Positions 28,043 through 34,432 are shown, counted from the first letter of the stretch. The stretch: DNA of 64,000 nucleotides from Sipunculus nudus (GCA_026874595.1 CM049313.1:41630659-41694658), one strand, 5' to 3'. Program-made: numbers and translations. Notes: generated by a model from the sequence alone, not told the origin.

Positions 28043-31000
28043 TTACACACCCATGTTCTCTTTGAACTTGTTCAAGAAGTGACTGAAGCTGACTTCTTCA
28101 TCCTCCAGAATCAGGTCGTCGGGCCGGACCTCCAAACCATCAGCAACCCGCATCATCTTCTCTGCCTCCTCCTCATCCGTCTATAGTATAAACGTAGACA
28201 CTTGTTCATTAAGGGAGAAGTCAGTTTGCGCTGTTTTTTTTTTCTTCAAGTTATCCTATGTCACATGCTGCATATATTCAGATAATTAAAATATTTAAAA
28301 AAAGAACAAATTCAAAATTCCTCAAAATCATGTGTCATGTACTGGATAGATTAAATTTATTTACTGACTATTTAATACGAATACTCGGAATTCGGTCCAC
28401 CTTTGTTCGCAGTATTCTCTGAATCCGCGTTGCGTATGACACTTTGCCATACCTCATTTTAAAGGTAATTGTCTCCTCAGAGACCTCGCTGATAAAAGAA
28501 TAATTATTTTTAATGGACACATCATTCTAGTGATTTTTCTTAGATTCTAAAATGCATGGAGCCTACTGTGCACCGAAACAGCCGTACTGACTTCGGCAAT
28601 AACCGGAATACCTGCGTAAACAAACACCACCTGACACAGATACCTCCAGCGAAGGATTATAGACTATTGTCCACATGGATAACACCTGCTGTCGGCGATG
28701 GATTTAAGCATGTTTTGCCTTACATTTCACCCAGTCTCTGACCCACGTGCATGGTCGGTTTATATGAAAACATGTGGTTAGAGATCCTTGACACTTAGTT
28801 TTTATGTCAGCATGCAGAAATGGTTAATCTCACAATTCATAAAAGTAATCCTTTTGCTTAATGTTAAAATGACCGCAACAAGTGTCGCTGCACTATCATC
28901 TATATATCAACATTTCTTGAAAAAGTTGTATCACGTATACTATCCAAGAAAGCACGTGCAAAAATTCTGTTTATATTTTTAATACAGCTTCACGAATATT
29001 ACACCGCAAAAAAGATCCACTTGTTTAAGAATAAACAAAATATCTTTCACGGACAAATACCTTCTGTTGGTTATATTGGATGTTTTCAATGCATATTCTA
29101 TGTTTGCTCCATCTTTTTAATTTTTGTAATTACACTCCTTAGGTTTTCGGCGTAAAAGCGTGCTGTGTGAATGAATGTTGGCAAGAAAATCATCCTTGAC
29201 ATTCGTATTGATAGACGGCCTGGGGGGGGGGGGGGATGAAAAAAGTTAACAAGGACATTACCCGGCCGACAATTTGGGGAAACAGTGCTTAATACATATA
29301 ATAAGTGCTCCGCAACGCAGGCCGTCAAGACTTCATCAATTGAACGTTGTTTCCTTACTTTTAGTGGTCTTCCACGAACACATCACTTAGTCCCTTAAAG
29401 TATAAAAAAAGTTCCCAAGGTCCGGAAAAGGAGAGTCCAGGCGGGGGGGGGGGGGGGGGGGGGGGGAGGGTGTACATTGTACGAAACCCTTTGAAAAGGT
29501 TGCGGCGGTTGGAAAGGCGGGGAGACGACCCCCTTGGTTCCGCTTATGCAACTAACGAGGTATGCATATTCCCGTTTCCTTATTTAGGTACAGCTTCCTT
29601 GCCTTAAAACATACATTTAATTCATCTTTTAATTCTTTTTTTACACCAATCTCTCCTTTATAGTTCTAACAAAAATAATAATACATGTAACCAGTCAAGA
29701 TCTTCGAATATTTGATGTCCTGGCGTCCATTCTGGTTCGCATATGTCAACATCATCACTCGCCAGGTCTTCAAGGTAAACATACAGGTGTATGAATTTCT
29801 TGCAACGAACGCAGTGCCACAAAATAAATTTAAAGATATTTGTACATATCTTAGTGTGGTACATATCTTAGTGTGACAGCATCCCACTGAGATTCTATAT
29901 TTTATTTTGAATTTAGAATAAAAAAAAAATAGCCAACATTCCTAATCTCAATTAATACATCTCCCCAACCCCGGTAAAAAAGCCCGGTATACCGGGTTTA
30001 TCAGCTAGTTTACGATAATACCTGATCAAGCTGTAAGCAGCACCTTGCGTCTGTATTGTTAAATTAAATTAAATGGGGAGGATGTGTAATCTAGTTATCA
30101 GTTTTCCTGGAGTTCTTTGGCAAGTTTTCACAAATATGTCCCTCACAGTTCTGAAAGGGATGCCAGACTGGCTGTCTTCAGTCTTTGCATGGTTATAAAG
30201 ATGTATATGAGCATGATGAACATCTTTTACTCTTCCGATGGTATAAAGCAGATGCTTTTGTGCTATTAGATAACGGGCATTCACCTGCAGATTTTAATGT
30301 GCTTGAATGTGTCAAAATCTGAATAGAGAATATGAGTCGCGACAAAAGTGACCATGTATTTCGTGAGTTTAAAAAAAATAATTATTTGTTAGTTTTACCC
30401 AGGTAGGTATGCATGTATGTCTAAAATATGGTTAAATAGAAGCTGAAATATGTAAAAGGGATGAACAGATAATTATTCGACCATTATTTCGAAAAAAATA
30501 GAAGGTTCAGTCATATCTTCATATTCTTTTTACATACACTGTAAATATTAAAAAAAAGGATCAGTTTTATATATATATTTTTTTCTCAAGAGTATTCAAA
30601 TCAACAATCTAATAAGACCCATCTAGTCCAATGGTGATATTCAGGAAAAGCCCAAAGCTGGCTACAAGACACACTAGGACCATACGTGGATTACCAGGCA
30701 TTAATACAGCTGGTTACAAGACACTAGGACCTTATGTGGATTATCAGGCATTATCATACCTGGTTGCACGACACACTAGGACCATACGTGGGTTACCAGG
30801 CATTAACACAGCTGAATACAAGACACACTAGAACCAAACGTAGATTATAAGGCATTAACACAGCTATGTACAAGAAACACCAGGACCATACGTGGATTAT
30901 TAGACATAAACAAAGCTGAATACAAGACACATTTGGACCATACGTGGATTATAAGGCATTAACACAGCTGGCTACAAGACACACTGGAACCATACGTGGA

Positions 31001-33272
31001 TTATCAGGCATTAACACAACTGGCTACAAGACACTAGGGCCATACATATATAATCAGGCATTTAAAATTCTGGCTACAAGACACTAGGACCATACCATGT
31101 TTATCAACACAGCTGGCTACAAGGCACACTGGGACCATACATGGATTATCAGGCATTAACAATTCTGGCTACAAGACACTAGGACCATACGTGGATTATC
31201 AAACATTAACACAACTTTCTACAAGAAATTATCAGGCATTAACACAACTGGCTACAAGACACCCATGGACCATACCTTGTTTATCAGACATTAACACAGC
31301 TGGCTACAAGACACACTGGGACTATAAATGGATTATCAGGCATTAACAACTCTGGCTACAAGACACTATGACCATACGTGTTTTATCAAACATAAACACA
31401 GCTGTCTACAAGACACACTAGGACCATACGTGGATTATCATGCATTAACACGGCAGGCAAAAGACCCACTAGGACCAAACGTGGACTATCACAGCTGGCT
31501 ACAAAACACACTTGGACCATACCTGGATTATCAAACATTAACACAGCTGTCTACAAGACATTATCAGGCATTAACACAACTGGCTACAAGACCCCAAGGA
31601 CCATATCTTGTTTATCAGACATTAACAAAGCTGGCTACAAGACAAACTGGGACCATAAATGGATTATCAGGCATTGACAACTCTGGCTACAAGACACCAG
31701 GACCATACGTGGATTATCAAACATTATCACAGCTGTCTACAAGACACACTTGGACCATACATGGATTATCAGGCATTAACACGGCAGGTTACAAGACCCA
31801 CTAGGACCAAACGTGGACTATCACAGCTGGCTACAAGACACACTGGGACCATACGTGGATTATTAGGCATTAACATACCTGGCTGCACGACACACTAGGA
31901 CCATACGTGGGTTACTATGCAATAACACAGCTGAATACAAGACACACTAGAACCAAACATGGACTATCAGACATTTACACAGCTGGCTACAAGACACACT
32001 AGCTAGGACCATACCTGGTTGATCAGGCATTAACACTTCTGGCTACAAGACACTAGGACCATACGAGGATTATTAAGCATTAACACAGCTAGCTACAAGA
32101 CACACTAGGACCGTACGTTGATTAACAGACAGTAACACAGCTGTCAACAATACACACTAGGACGATACGTGGATTATCAGGCATTATTACAGCTGGCTAC
32201 AAGAAACACTAGGACCATACGTGGTTCATCAGGCATAAACACAGCTGGATACATGACACACTAGCTAGGACCTTTAGAGGATTATCAGTCATTAATAGAG
32301 CTGGCTACAAGACACACAAAAAAACATACGTGGATTATCAGGGGATACCACAGTGCCTGGTTTGCAGTAACTACATTATATTAAGATGTGTGCAACTATT
32401 GTGGCTCAGATTAGGCAGAATGACAGGGAATTATATTAGGATAATACATAGTTTATTTTGTTTTGGTCATTTAAATCATAACCACATATATGTCACGACA
32501 ACAACAAAAAATAACTTTCAAAGGGCAAAAAAAAACCCCCATAAAATGCTTTTAAGGTCATCAACAATGTAGGCAGCGACACATTATTTGGGTCGCAGTG
32601 CACCTGGTCCAATATATACAGGTACAACTTTTTGTATAAATCTATCTGTTGTTGAAAGACGTGGTCCTCAGGTCACCAATGACAAAATCAGCGGAATTTA
32701 AAGTTCCCCAAAGACGACATTTTGAAATAATTTAACTCAATTTATACTGATTTCATTTTCTTTGTCCAGTAGTTTGCTATGGTTTGAAAGCTATTAGATG
32801 AAGTGTAAATGTAAATGTTTTCCGTCTTATCTGGGCATGAGTGAAAGAAACCTTTTGACTCCTAAGAAGTCTGTCATTATAGGTGGCGTCAAAAAGCAAT
32901 CCACGATATTCCAATACTAGTATACCTTTTAACCACATTTTAAGGAACTCGAATGATTTTATTTTTAAAAGTTATCGTCCGGAAACTGAAACCTGACGGA
33001 CGAACAGAGAAACAGACAGACATGACCATATTTATATAAAAAAAAGAAGTACAATTTCTTACAAACAAATTAATTTACACAGTCGGCATCATAATTTAAA
33101 TGAAGTAAAATGCTTTAACAATAATAAAACTTGATAAACTTGATAACAAAACCAGACTGTTACAATGTGTAAGTACCTTCAGTTCCTCTTTTCGGCTCAA
33201 TGCGAATCCATTTGTTGCCGACACAAATGCCAGCAGCAGGAGAAATACGGTGAGCCTGCGTGACGCCACCAT
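451..33272 (-). CDS. Multi-exon gene for a large secreted mosaic lectin (SRCR / discoidin / F-type lectin / trefoil), 3' end outside window
   Basis: Twenty-three exons on the minus strand join into one open frame of at least 1,314 residues; every intron has GT-AG borders and the phases match at all 22 junctions. Residue map: signal peptide 1-22; acidic helical region with basic cleavage-like sites 33-350; unrecognised domain 350-560; SRCR 563-664; F5/8C-1 670-809; F-type lectin 811-953; trefoil-like 959-989; F5/8C-2 1001-1152; F5/8C-3 1155-1300; then a short linker that continues beyond the window. From the lectin back to the SRCR each module is bounded by phase-1 introns, as expected for shuffled extracellular domains. 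F-type lectin and discoidin modules bind glycans or phospholipids; SRCR binds proteins or polyanions. A role in extracellular recognition is inferred. No exact named homologue is recognised. Exon limits were placed by eye and need cDNA support. Confidence 0.92.
490..940. repeat. Imperfect AT-rich tandem repeat in intron 22
   Basis: Units of roughly 50-60 bp recur with the core 'tatgtcatataaatctataa' in varied form (e.g. around 530, 615, 670, 745, 775 and 850), ending in a (TA)n tract at 796-831. It lies between exons 23 and 22. Confidence 0.6.
1519..1663 (-). CDS. Exon 22: F5/8C-3 domain, C-terminal part (residues 1256-1304)
   Basis: Acceptor TTTTTCACAG, donor GCAA|GTAAGG, phase 0 in and phase 1 out. 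It encodes EFTARYVRLAAVEWHGHISL and FDLLGCNPA, closing the domain at C1300. Confidence 0.9.
2112..2217 (-). CDS. Exon 21: F5/8C-3 domain, middle (residues 1220-1255)
   Basis: Acceptor ATTATACAG, donor GAG|GTATTAT, phase 2 in and phase 0 out, 106 nt, the same length and phases as exon 18. It encodes RTVRKIVLQGAYGRDEYVKR and LAISYSNDAESFV. Exons 17-19 and 20-22 are clearly duplicates of one ancestral three-exon module. Confidence 0.9.
2380..2700. repeat. Dispersed repeat family R3, copy 1 (intron 20 to 21)
   Basis: Starts near 'gagcaccgcaaacgtgcata' and continues with two 'tgacctcatt..atatg' blocks. The same order of phrases appears at about 9,170-9,540, so this is a dispersed element of unknown class. 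Confidence 0.5.
3295..3493 (-). CDS. Exon 20: F5/8C-3 domain, first part (residues 1154-1220)
   Basis: Acceptor CCTTCAG, donor GTTCG|GTATGTG, phase 1 in and phase 2 out. It begins VCEISLVERSPMVAFAASST (C1155) and continues to GGWTAGRDAAGEYLDVDLGG, the same strand order as exon 17. Confidence 0.9.
3838..4020. repeat. Short direct repeat in intron 19
   Basis: The phrase 'acaagttgtaac.cgtataca' followed by 'gaccatg(g)a' recurs three times at about 50-bp spacing (near 3,860, 3,905 and 3,975). The rest of this intron shows nothing recognisable. Confidence 0.5.
4331..4467 (-). CDS. Exon 19: F5/8C-2 domain, C-terminal part (residues 1108-1154)
   Basis: Acceptor CCAATATAG, donor AAAG|GTTTGT, phase 0 in and phase 1 out. 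It encodes EYQRFAAKYIRINPVSWF and SMRFDILGCK, ending the domain at C1152. My hand translation gives 46 codons plus one base, two bases more than the coordinate span, so the limits may be off by two. Confidence 0.88.
5400..5885. repeat. Three-copy tandem repeat of 134-158 bp in intron 18
   Basis: Copies begin with 'tgttaa(c/t)g' at about 5,412, 5,567, 5,701 and (partial) 5,859, each followed by a 'cgaat..aggtc.caatg' block and an 'agaggaactac' block. A poly-C tract lies at 5,347-5,364. The remainder of this 1.6-kb intron (4,468-6,037) is plain AT-rich DNA. Confidence 0.6.
6038..6143 (-). CDS. Exon 18: F5/8C-2 domain, middle (residues 1072-1107)
   Basis: Acceptor TGTTTACAG, donor GGT|GTAAGTA, phase 2 in and phase 0 out. 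It encodes TVRKIITQGADGAEEWVKEY and LYYSYDGHYW, the central discoidin strands. A donor one codon position earlier (G|GTGTAAG) would put a stop in the next exon, so the later donor is chosen. Confidence 0.9.
6144..7373. other. Intron 17, no recognisable feature
   Basis: About 1.2 kb between exons 18 and 17. It includes a plus-strand open stretch of 92 codons (6,895-7,173) without domain similarity. I see no repeat or RNA gene here. Confidence 0.5.
7374..7590 (-). CDS. Exon 17: F5/8C-2 domain, first part (residues 1000-1072)
   Basis: Acceptor GAATGCAG, donor ATATG|GTAACTG, phase 1 in and phase 2 out. It starts at C1001 and contains VKVTASSVREDEF, SRSRLDTR and GGWSSLDRLNEFQFIQVEF, the first strands of a discoidin domain. 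Confidence 0.9.
7956..8090 (-). CDS. Exon 16: compact trefoil-like domain (residues 955-1000)
   Basis: Acceptor CTTGTTGCAG, donor GAAG|GTATGT, phase 1 in and out. It encodes six cysteines at 959, 969, 977, 982, 983 and 988 with GGCCWDGSCF near the end. The order and the CC-W motif match P-type trefoil domains, but the loop before the last Cys is shorter than usual. Trefoils stabilise secreted mucosal proteins; here it links the lectin to the next discoidin module. Confidence 0.8.
8635..8688. repeat. (TA)n microsatellite next to exon 15
   Basis: About 27 TA units, starting roughly 45 bp inside the intron after the exon 15 donor, followed by a GA-rich stretch. Confidence 0.95.
8732..8950 (-). 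CDS. Exon 15: F-type lectin domain, C-terminal half (residues 882-955)
   Basis: Acceptor GCCCATTTAG, donor CCAG|GTACAAT, phase 1 in and out. It begins DRLKNFLVEVGN and contains RCEGNPRGRYVQIRLKG and LSLCEVEVWA, the second half of the fucolectin fold. R884 completes the motif HX26RXDX4R started in exon 14, so the sugar-binding residues are intact. Intron 14, between the halves, is about 3.8 kb and full of repeats. Confidence 0.93.
9170..9540. repeat. Dispersed repeat family R3, copy 2 (intron 14)
   Basis: Contains 'gcaccacaggggtgcgtgat' then 'tgacctcggtaaatatgcat', and later 'tgacctcatcaaatatgtgt', matching the layout at 2,380-2,700. Two internal blocks ('tatattggtt..tttctgttg') are also repeated about 135 bp apart. 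Confidence 0.5.
9600..10460. repeat. Tandem repeat R2 of about 340 bp, 2.5 copies (intron 14)
   Basis: The block 'taacccct..aatacat' + 'gtgg..g.tgagtt' + 'ctttaacctgagctgggttg' + 'ttactggcca' occurs at about 9,690, 10,070 and, partially, 10,390. A run of 14 G interrupts it at 10,326-10,340. Confidence 0.6.
10640..10965. repeat. Dispersed repeat family R1, copy 1 (intron 14)
   Basis: Begins 'aaccaaacctattttcttca' and includes 'ggggtaagggaaattaaaat', 'ccaagcccgttta' and 'aggtcatgag'. A homologous stretch lies at 24,303-24,640 in the same orientation and a partial one at 11,060-11,330. No coding capacity was seen. Confidence 0.65.
11060..11330. repeat. Dispersed repeat family R1, copy 2, partial (intron 14)
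   Basis: Shares 'gttaggggtaagggaaatta', 'taagcccgtttag' and 'ggtcaaaaggtcatgaaatt' with the other R1 copies, about 400 bp after copy 1; a third echo starts near 11,490. Confidence 0.55.
12275..12370 (+). repeat. Possible tRNA-derived SINE fragment
   Basis: The stretch 'gcgacccgggttcgatcccg' contains a near-perfect Pol III B-box (GGTTCGAnnCC) preceded by a tRNA-like 'gtgtctccctccgc'. No full cloverleaf or clear A-box was found, so a SINE head is more likely than a tRNA gene. Confidence 0.35.
12655..12669. repeat. Duplicate of the exon 14 splice donor
   Basis: The plus-strand 15-mer 'actcaccacagcagt' here is identical to 12,767-12,781, which spans the real exon 14 donor. On the minus strand it gives ACTGCTGTG|GTGAGT, a second donor-like site about 112 bp downstream. 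Confidence 0.7.
12772..12984 (-). CDS. Exon 14: F-type lectin domain, N-terminal half (residues 811-882)
   Basis: Acceptor CGTCACAG, donor TGTG|GTGAGTAC, phase 1 in and out. It encodes AYQSSVLFGGFAKFAIDG, SCTHTNEERNPWW and ITNRKDCCG, the hallmarks of the eel-fucolectin/tachylectin-4 (FTP) family. H850 and R877 are exactly 26 residues apart, followed by D879, which fits the fucose-binding signature HX26RXD. The vicinal CC (880-881) is also conserved in this family. Confidence 0.93.
13683..13821 (-). CDS. Exon 13: F5/8C-1 domain, C-terminal part (residues 765-811)
   Basis: Acceptor TTATGAAG, donor GGAG|GTAATG, phase 0 in and phase 1 out. It starts VYSGNVDRDN, matching the F.GN.D motif, and ends ALRLEIHGCG, the closing strand with C809, which pairs with C670 in typical discoidin domains. 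Domain length is about 140 residues, as usual. Confidence 0.91.
14108..15314. repeat. 57-bp G-rich minisatellite array in intron 12
   Basis: At least 11 regular copies of a 57- to 58-bp unit ('gacgagggggagggggttta' + 'tgataagggggaacgttgca' + 'taacgagagggatacct') lie between about 14,520 and 15,230, with shorter diverged copies on both sides. Because 57 is a multiple of three, an open frame of 282 codons runs through it on the minus strand as a 19-residue repeat. It lies inside an intron, so this frame is judged non-coding. Confidence 0.93.
15623..15769 (-). CDS. Exon 12: F5/8C-1 domain, middle (residues 716-764)
   Basis: Acceptor TTTATTTGAG, donor GTG|GTAGGTG, phase 0 in and out, 49 codons. 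It encodes LDLWFNHQITGVRMKG and WVTRFKIMTSMDGETW, the core beta-strands of the F5/8C fold (ITGV..G, V..FKI..S.DG..W). Confidence 0.91.
16359..17484. repeat. 94-bp tandem array, 12 copies, derived from the exon 11 end plus donor
   Basis: Copies start 'gatgtgac.tacctgaatcc' at 16,359 (diverged), 16,453, 16,547, 16,641, 16,734, 16,828, 16,922, 17,016, 17,109, 17,203, 17,297 and 17,391, a period of 94 (twice 93). The copy at 17,391 is the real 3' end of exon 11 with its splice donor. The other copies lie in intron 11, and copies 3-5 and 7-9 are almost identical, showing a 375-bp higher-order duplication. Confidence 0.95.
17403..17542 (-). CDS. Exon 11: F5/8C-1 (discoidin) domain, first part (residues 669-715)
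   Basis: Acceptor GCCATTACAG, donor CAG|GTAGGTCA, phase 1 in and phase 0 out. Starting at C670, it encodes the first strands of a discoidin domain and ends with SGWEAGSGGPHWIQ, the conserved W...WIQ before the membrane- or glycan-facing strand. The last about 65 nt and the donor are the final copy of the 94-bp array that fills the adjacent intron. Confidence 0.9.
17543..19332. other. Intron 10
   Basis: Holds a plus-strand open stretch of 131 codons (18,394-18,789) with no recognisable domain and a compound (TCTA)n(TA)n microsatellite at 19,062-19,141. Otherwise nothing was recognised. Confidence 0.5.
19062..19141. repeat. Compound (TCTA)n(TA)n microsatellite
   Basis: About eight TCTA units run directly into about 20 TA units. 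Confidence 0.9.
19333..19518 (-). CDS. Exon 10: SRCR domain, C-terminal half (residues 607-669)
   Basis: Acceptor ATCAAAG, donor GGAG|GTCAGT, phase 1 in and out. The segment carries ILGGLNCVGTEDNLLDC and CDHSEDIGVMC, giving C632, C642, C653 and C663. With exon 9 the domain has six cysteines, the spacing of group A SRCR domains, and is about 100 residues long, so it is complete. SRCR domains mediate extracellular ligand binding, often pattern recognition. Confidence 0.93.
19798..19866 (-). CDS. Exon 9: SRCR domain, WGTVC core (residues 584-607)
   Basis: Acceptor CTTTTCAG, donor TTAG|GTAGGT, phase 1 in and out. It encodes NWGTVCNDGWGWEEGEVVCK, the diagnostic SRCR core with the first two cysteines (C590, C603). 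Confidence 0.93.
   Translation of the reverse strand, partial: VTGERCVTTVGAGKKGKWFVKH
20337..20402 (-). CDS. Exon 8: SRCR domain, N-terminal strand (residues 562-584)
   Basis: Acceptor CTCCTTGCAG, donor ACAA|GTAAGT, phase 1 in and out, 66 nt. It encodes AYRLEDDVTDGTGRLMVLNS, the first strand of an SRCR domain (RL..G....GRL.V). The SRCR module continues in exons 9 and 10. Confidence 0.88.
20544..20600. repeat. (TA)n microsatellite in intron 7
   Basis: About 28 TA units. A second tract lies at 20,784-20,832, followed by (GA)n at 20,837-20,867. The rest of intron 7 (20,403-21,255) is unremarkable. Confidence 0.95.
21256..22083 (-). CDS. Exon 7: long exon, third basic site and unrecognised domain (residues 286-562)
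   Basis: An 828-nt exon with acceptor TCTGTTTCAG and donor GCAG|GTTAGT, phase 1 in and out. The first about 70 residues are acidic and end in HHRRRARSV, a third furin-like site near residue 355. The remainder (about residues 356-558) is more hydrophobic and aromatic, with five scattered Cys and paired Cys in the stretch WNCIWCKTLIDKAW near the end. Short hydrophobic patches occur, but none is a clear membrane span. It is one uninterrupted module with no family I recognise, and is the least explained part of the protein. Confidence 0.9.
22491..22634 (-). CDS. Exon 6: Cys/His segment with basic site (residues 238-286)
   Basis: Acceptor CTTCCAG, donor ATCT|GTAAGG, phase 1 in and out. The segment contains the basic stretch RIRRSV (second furin-like site), a Cys cluster DCMCDNKTTCGH and an N-glycosylation sequon NKT. 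The cluster resembles no zinc or EGF pattern I can name. Confidence 0.86.
22680..22707. repeat. Poly-G tract in intron 5
   Basis: A nearly pure run of more than 20 G about 45 bp upstream (in the transcript) of exon 6. On the coding strand it is a C-run that may add to the polypyrimidine region of that acceptor. Confidence 0.85.
22708..24302. other. Intron 5, left part
   Basis: AT-rich DNA with one (TA)n tract at 23,909-23,972. No gene, RNA or repeat family was recognised. Confidence 0.5.
24303..24700. repeat. Dispersed repeat family R1, copy 3 (intron 5)
   Basis: Shares in order 'gccaaacctattttttattg', 'gtgttaacattgaataaac', 'gaaattaaaatgac', 'ttgcatatgccaagcc' and 'ggtcatgga' with the 10,640 copy, at visibly lower identity. 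It is in the same orientation. Confidence 0.6.
25376..25605 (-). CDS. Exon 5: acidic segment (residues 161-238)
   Basis: Acceptor AAATTTAG, donor GAAG|GTAATTT, phase 2 in and phase 1 out, 230 nt. The peptide starts MQDIDAEMIREVVCIESG and continues as a Glu/Gln-rich acidic stretch with three Cys. The first about 40 nt with the acceptor are repeated twice more just upstream in the gene (25,656-25,770). Confidence 0.88.
25581..25775 (-). repeat. Triplicated exon 5 acceptor region
   Basis: The block that starts exon 5 (plus strand 'cgtcgatatcctgcatccta' then 'aatttac') occurs at 25,581, 25,656 and, more diverged, 25,722. Copies 2 and 3 still encode MQDIDAEM and MQDIDDEM on the minus strand; copy 2 keeps the AAATTTAG acceptor. 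Confidence 0.9.
25776..26820. other. Intron 4, remainder
   Basis: About 1 kb of AT-rich DNA between the exon 5 repeats and exon 4; no feature recognised. Confidence 0.5.
26821..26961 (-). CDS. Exon 4: N-terminal segment with furin-like site (residues 114-161)
   Basis: Acceptor ATTTCAG, donor AG|GTAAGACA, phase 2 in and out. The encoded segment has two Cys residues and the basic stretch MSRRVKRATG. RVKR fits the R-X-K/R-R consensus of furin-type convertases, so cleavage after residue about 131 is possible in the secretory pathway. The rest has no recognised domain. Confidence 0.87.
27658..27772 (-). CDS. Exon 3: N-terminal helical segment (residues 76-114)
   Basis: Acceptor CTTTTTAG, donor GA|GTAAGACC, phase 1 in and phase 2 out. 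It encodes a mixed acidic/basic segment including RHELKNLMYETEHPFSEEDY. Some spacing recalls EF-hand-like or helical linkers, but no canonical calcium loop is present and no function is assigned. Confidence 0.85.
28001..28040. repeat. (TA)n microsatellite abutting the exon 2 donor
   Basis: About 20 AT units; the tract begins 10 bases inside the intron after the exon 2 donor. Confidence 0.95.
28051..28180 (-). CDS. Exon 2: acidic N-terminal segment (residues 33-76)
   Basis: The acceptor ACTATAG opens the exon in phase 0 and it ends ATGG|GTGTGT in phase 1, which exactly fits exon 3. The peptide is rich in Glu and Asp with scattered Lys (starts TDEEEAEKMMRVADGLEV) and looks helical. No known domain was recognised. 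The intron begins with only about ten bases before a long (AT)n tract. Confidence 0.85.
28181..30640. other. Intron 1, 3' part
   Basis: AT-rich DNA with poly-G runs at 29,222-29,235 and 29,442-29,466. No coding exon with fitting splice sites was found here. Confidence 0.5.
30650..32345. repeat. About 48-52-bp minisatellite array in intron 1
   Basis: More than 30 variable copies of a unit with 'ggctacaagacacactagga', 'ccatacgtggattatcaggc' and 'attaacaca'. Units with and without an extra 'acac' give different lengths, so the frame shifts between copies and the open frames seen (up to 158 codons) are not genes. Confidence 0.92.
32346..33176. other. Intron 1, 5' part
   Basis: About 0.8 kb between the array and exon 1; no feature recognised. 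Confidence 0.5.
33177..33272 (-). CDS. Exon 1: start codon and signal peptide (residues 1-32)
   Basis: ATG at 33,272-33,270 has A at -3 and G at +4, a good animal initiation context. The encoded start, MVASRRLTVFLLLLAFVSA, has a basic n-region and a hydrophobic core, with likely cleavage near Ala19 or Gly22, so the product enters the secretory pathway. The exon ends in phase 0 at an AAG|GTACTT donor. The frame stays open upstream of the ATG, but no upstream Met sits next to a signal sequence, so this start is preferred. Confidence 0.9.
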
Positions 33273-33480
33273 GATAAACCCGTCTCCAGGACAACGTAAC
33301 CCTTCGGTGTCTGAATGCTCTCTCGTTGGCACTGCAATGTTAAATTTAACAGTCCTCTCATTGAAAAAAATATATTTAGAAAAATCTCATACATTAGTGA
33401 CCATGAGGTTATAAAGGCCCATCAAACAAGAAGGTGAAGACATTTTTGTGTAAATATAAATATTTCATGGTGCTTAAATA
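33273..33480 (-). promoter_or_regulatory. Likely 5' UTR / promoter-proximal region of the mosaic lectin gene
   Basis: Directly upstream of the start codon on the minus strand. A TTTAACATTGCAG at about 33,340 could be the acceptor of a 5' UTR exon, and an AAATATATTT element lies near 33,370-33,380. Neither the transcription start nor a core promoter can be fixed from sequence alone. Confidence 0.3.
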
Positions 33481-34045
33481 CAAAGGAAAAGGTATGACAG
33501 GCATTACAGAAGGGAATGAGCAGTTCTTACCACCCCACAGAGAGACCAGGTCTGTGGTGGAGAAACTTCAAACGGAAAGTGATCATTTTTAATTTTTTTA
33601 TTAAACATAAAGGTATGTTGAAATGTGACAAACTGTGTTCATTGGCATGGCTATGTATTGTAATAACCGCACAGTGCTATCAGCTGAAGTACAAACAGTT
33701 TTTGACTTGTTTACCTCTAAATCTTAGTACCGAATTAATTTCTACTTTCAAGATGTAACTATTCCATATAATGCCAGACACACAGTATTAAGAAATAAAT
33801 GTTTGTATATCGAATTTTATGCTATCTTTCTCGATCGTTACTATAAAATTTAAGTGATATTTTTTTTGTGTGATATGCGAAGGAAATGCTGCATTCTAAA
33901 GCTCCTTACATAGACGTCATCTAGAAAAAAACAGGATGAAGTTATCATTAAAAGGATTCAATTTAGCATAAGACTATTCATTAAATAGGTGTGTAGTCGG
34001 AGTCTGCACAGATACATCTGTCAGAAGTCTGACTAAACGTTCCTG

Positions 34046-34432
34046 CATTTATACAAAGTCACGCCTGATTAGACGGTCCTCTTATTACACAAAGTCACGC
34101 TTGATTACGTGTTCCTCTGTTAACACAAAGTCAAGCCTGATTAAAAGTTCCTCTGTTTACACAAAGTCACGCCTGATTTAACGTTCTTCTGTTTATACAA
34201 AGTCACGCCTGATTAAACGTTCCTCTGTACACAGAGTCACGCCTGATTTAACGTTCTTCTGTTTACACAGTCACGCCTGATAAGCCGTTCCTACGTTTGC
34301 ACAAAGTCGCACCTGATCAGTCGTTCCTGCGTTAACACTCAGTCATTCCTGTTCAAACGATCCTGTTTTAACACAAAGGCACGCCTGGTCAAATGTTCCA
34401 GCGTTTACACTAAGACACGCCAGATCTCGCTT
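34046..34432. repeat. 36-bp tandem array about 0.8 kb upstream of the lectin gene
   Basis: About ten imperfect copies of 'acacaaagtcacgcctgatt' + 'aaacgttcctctgttt'. There are no unique spacers, so it is a minisatellite. Its position upstream of exon 1 could affect expression, but nothing in the sequence proves that. Confidence 0.88.

Noticed and set aside
31328-31898. 158-codon plus-strand frame
   Set aside because: It lies in the intron 1 minisatellite, opposite to transcription, and is a by-product of the repeat.
34046-34432. CRISPR-like array of regular units
   Set aside because: Units are contiguous imperfect repeats with no unique spacers, and this is animal DNA.
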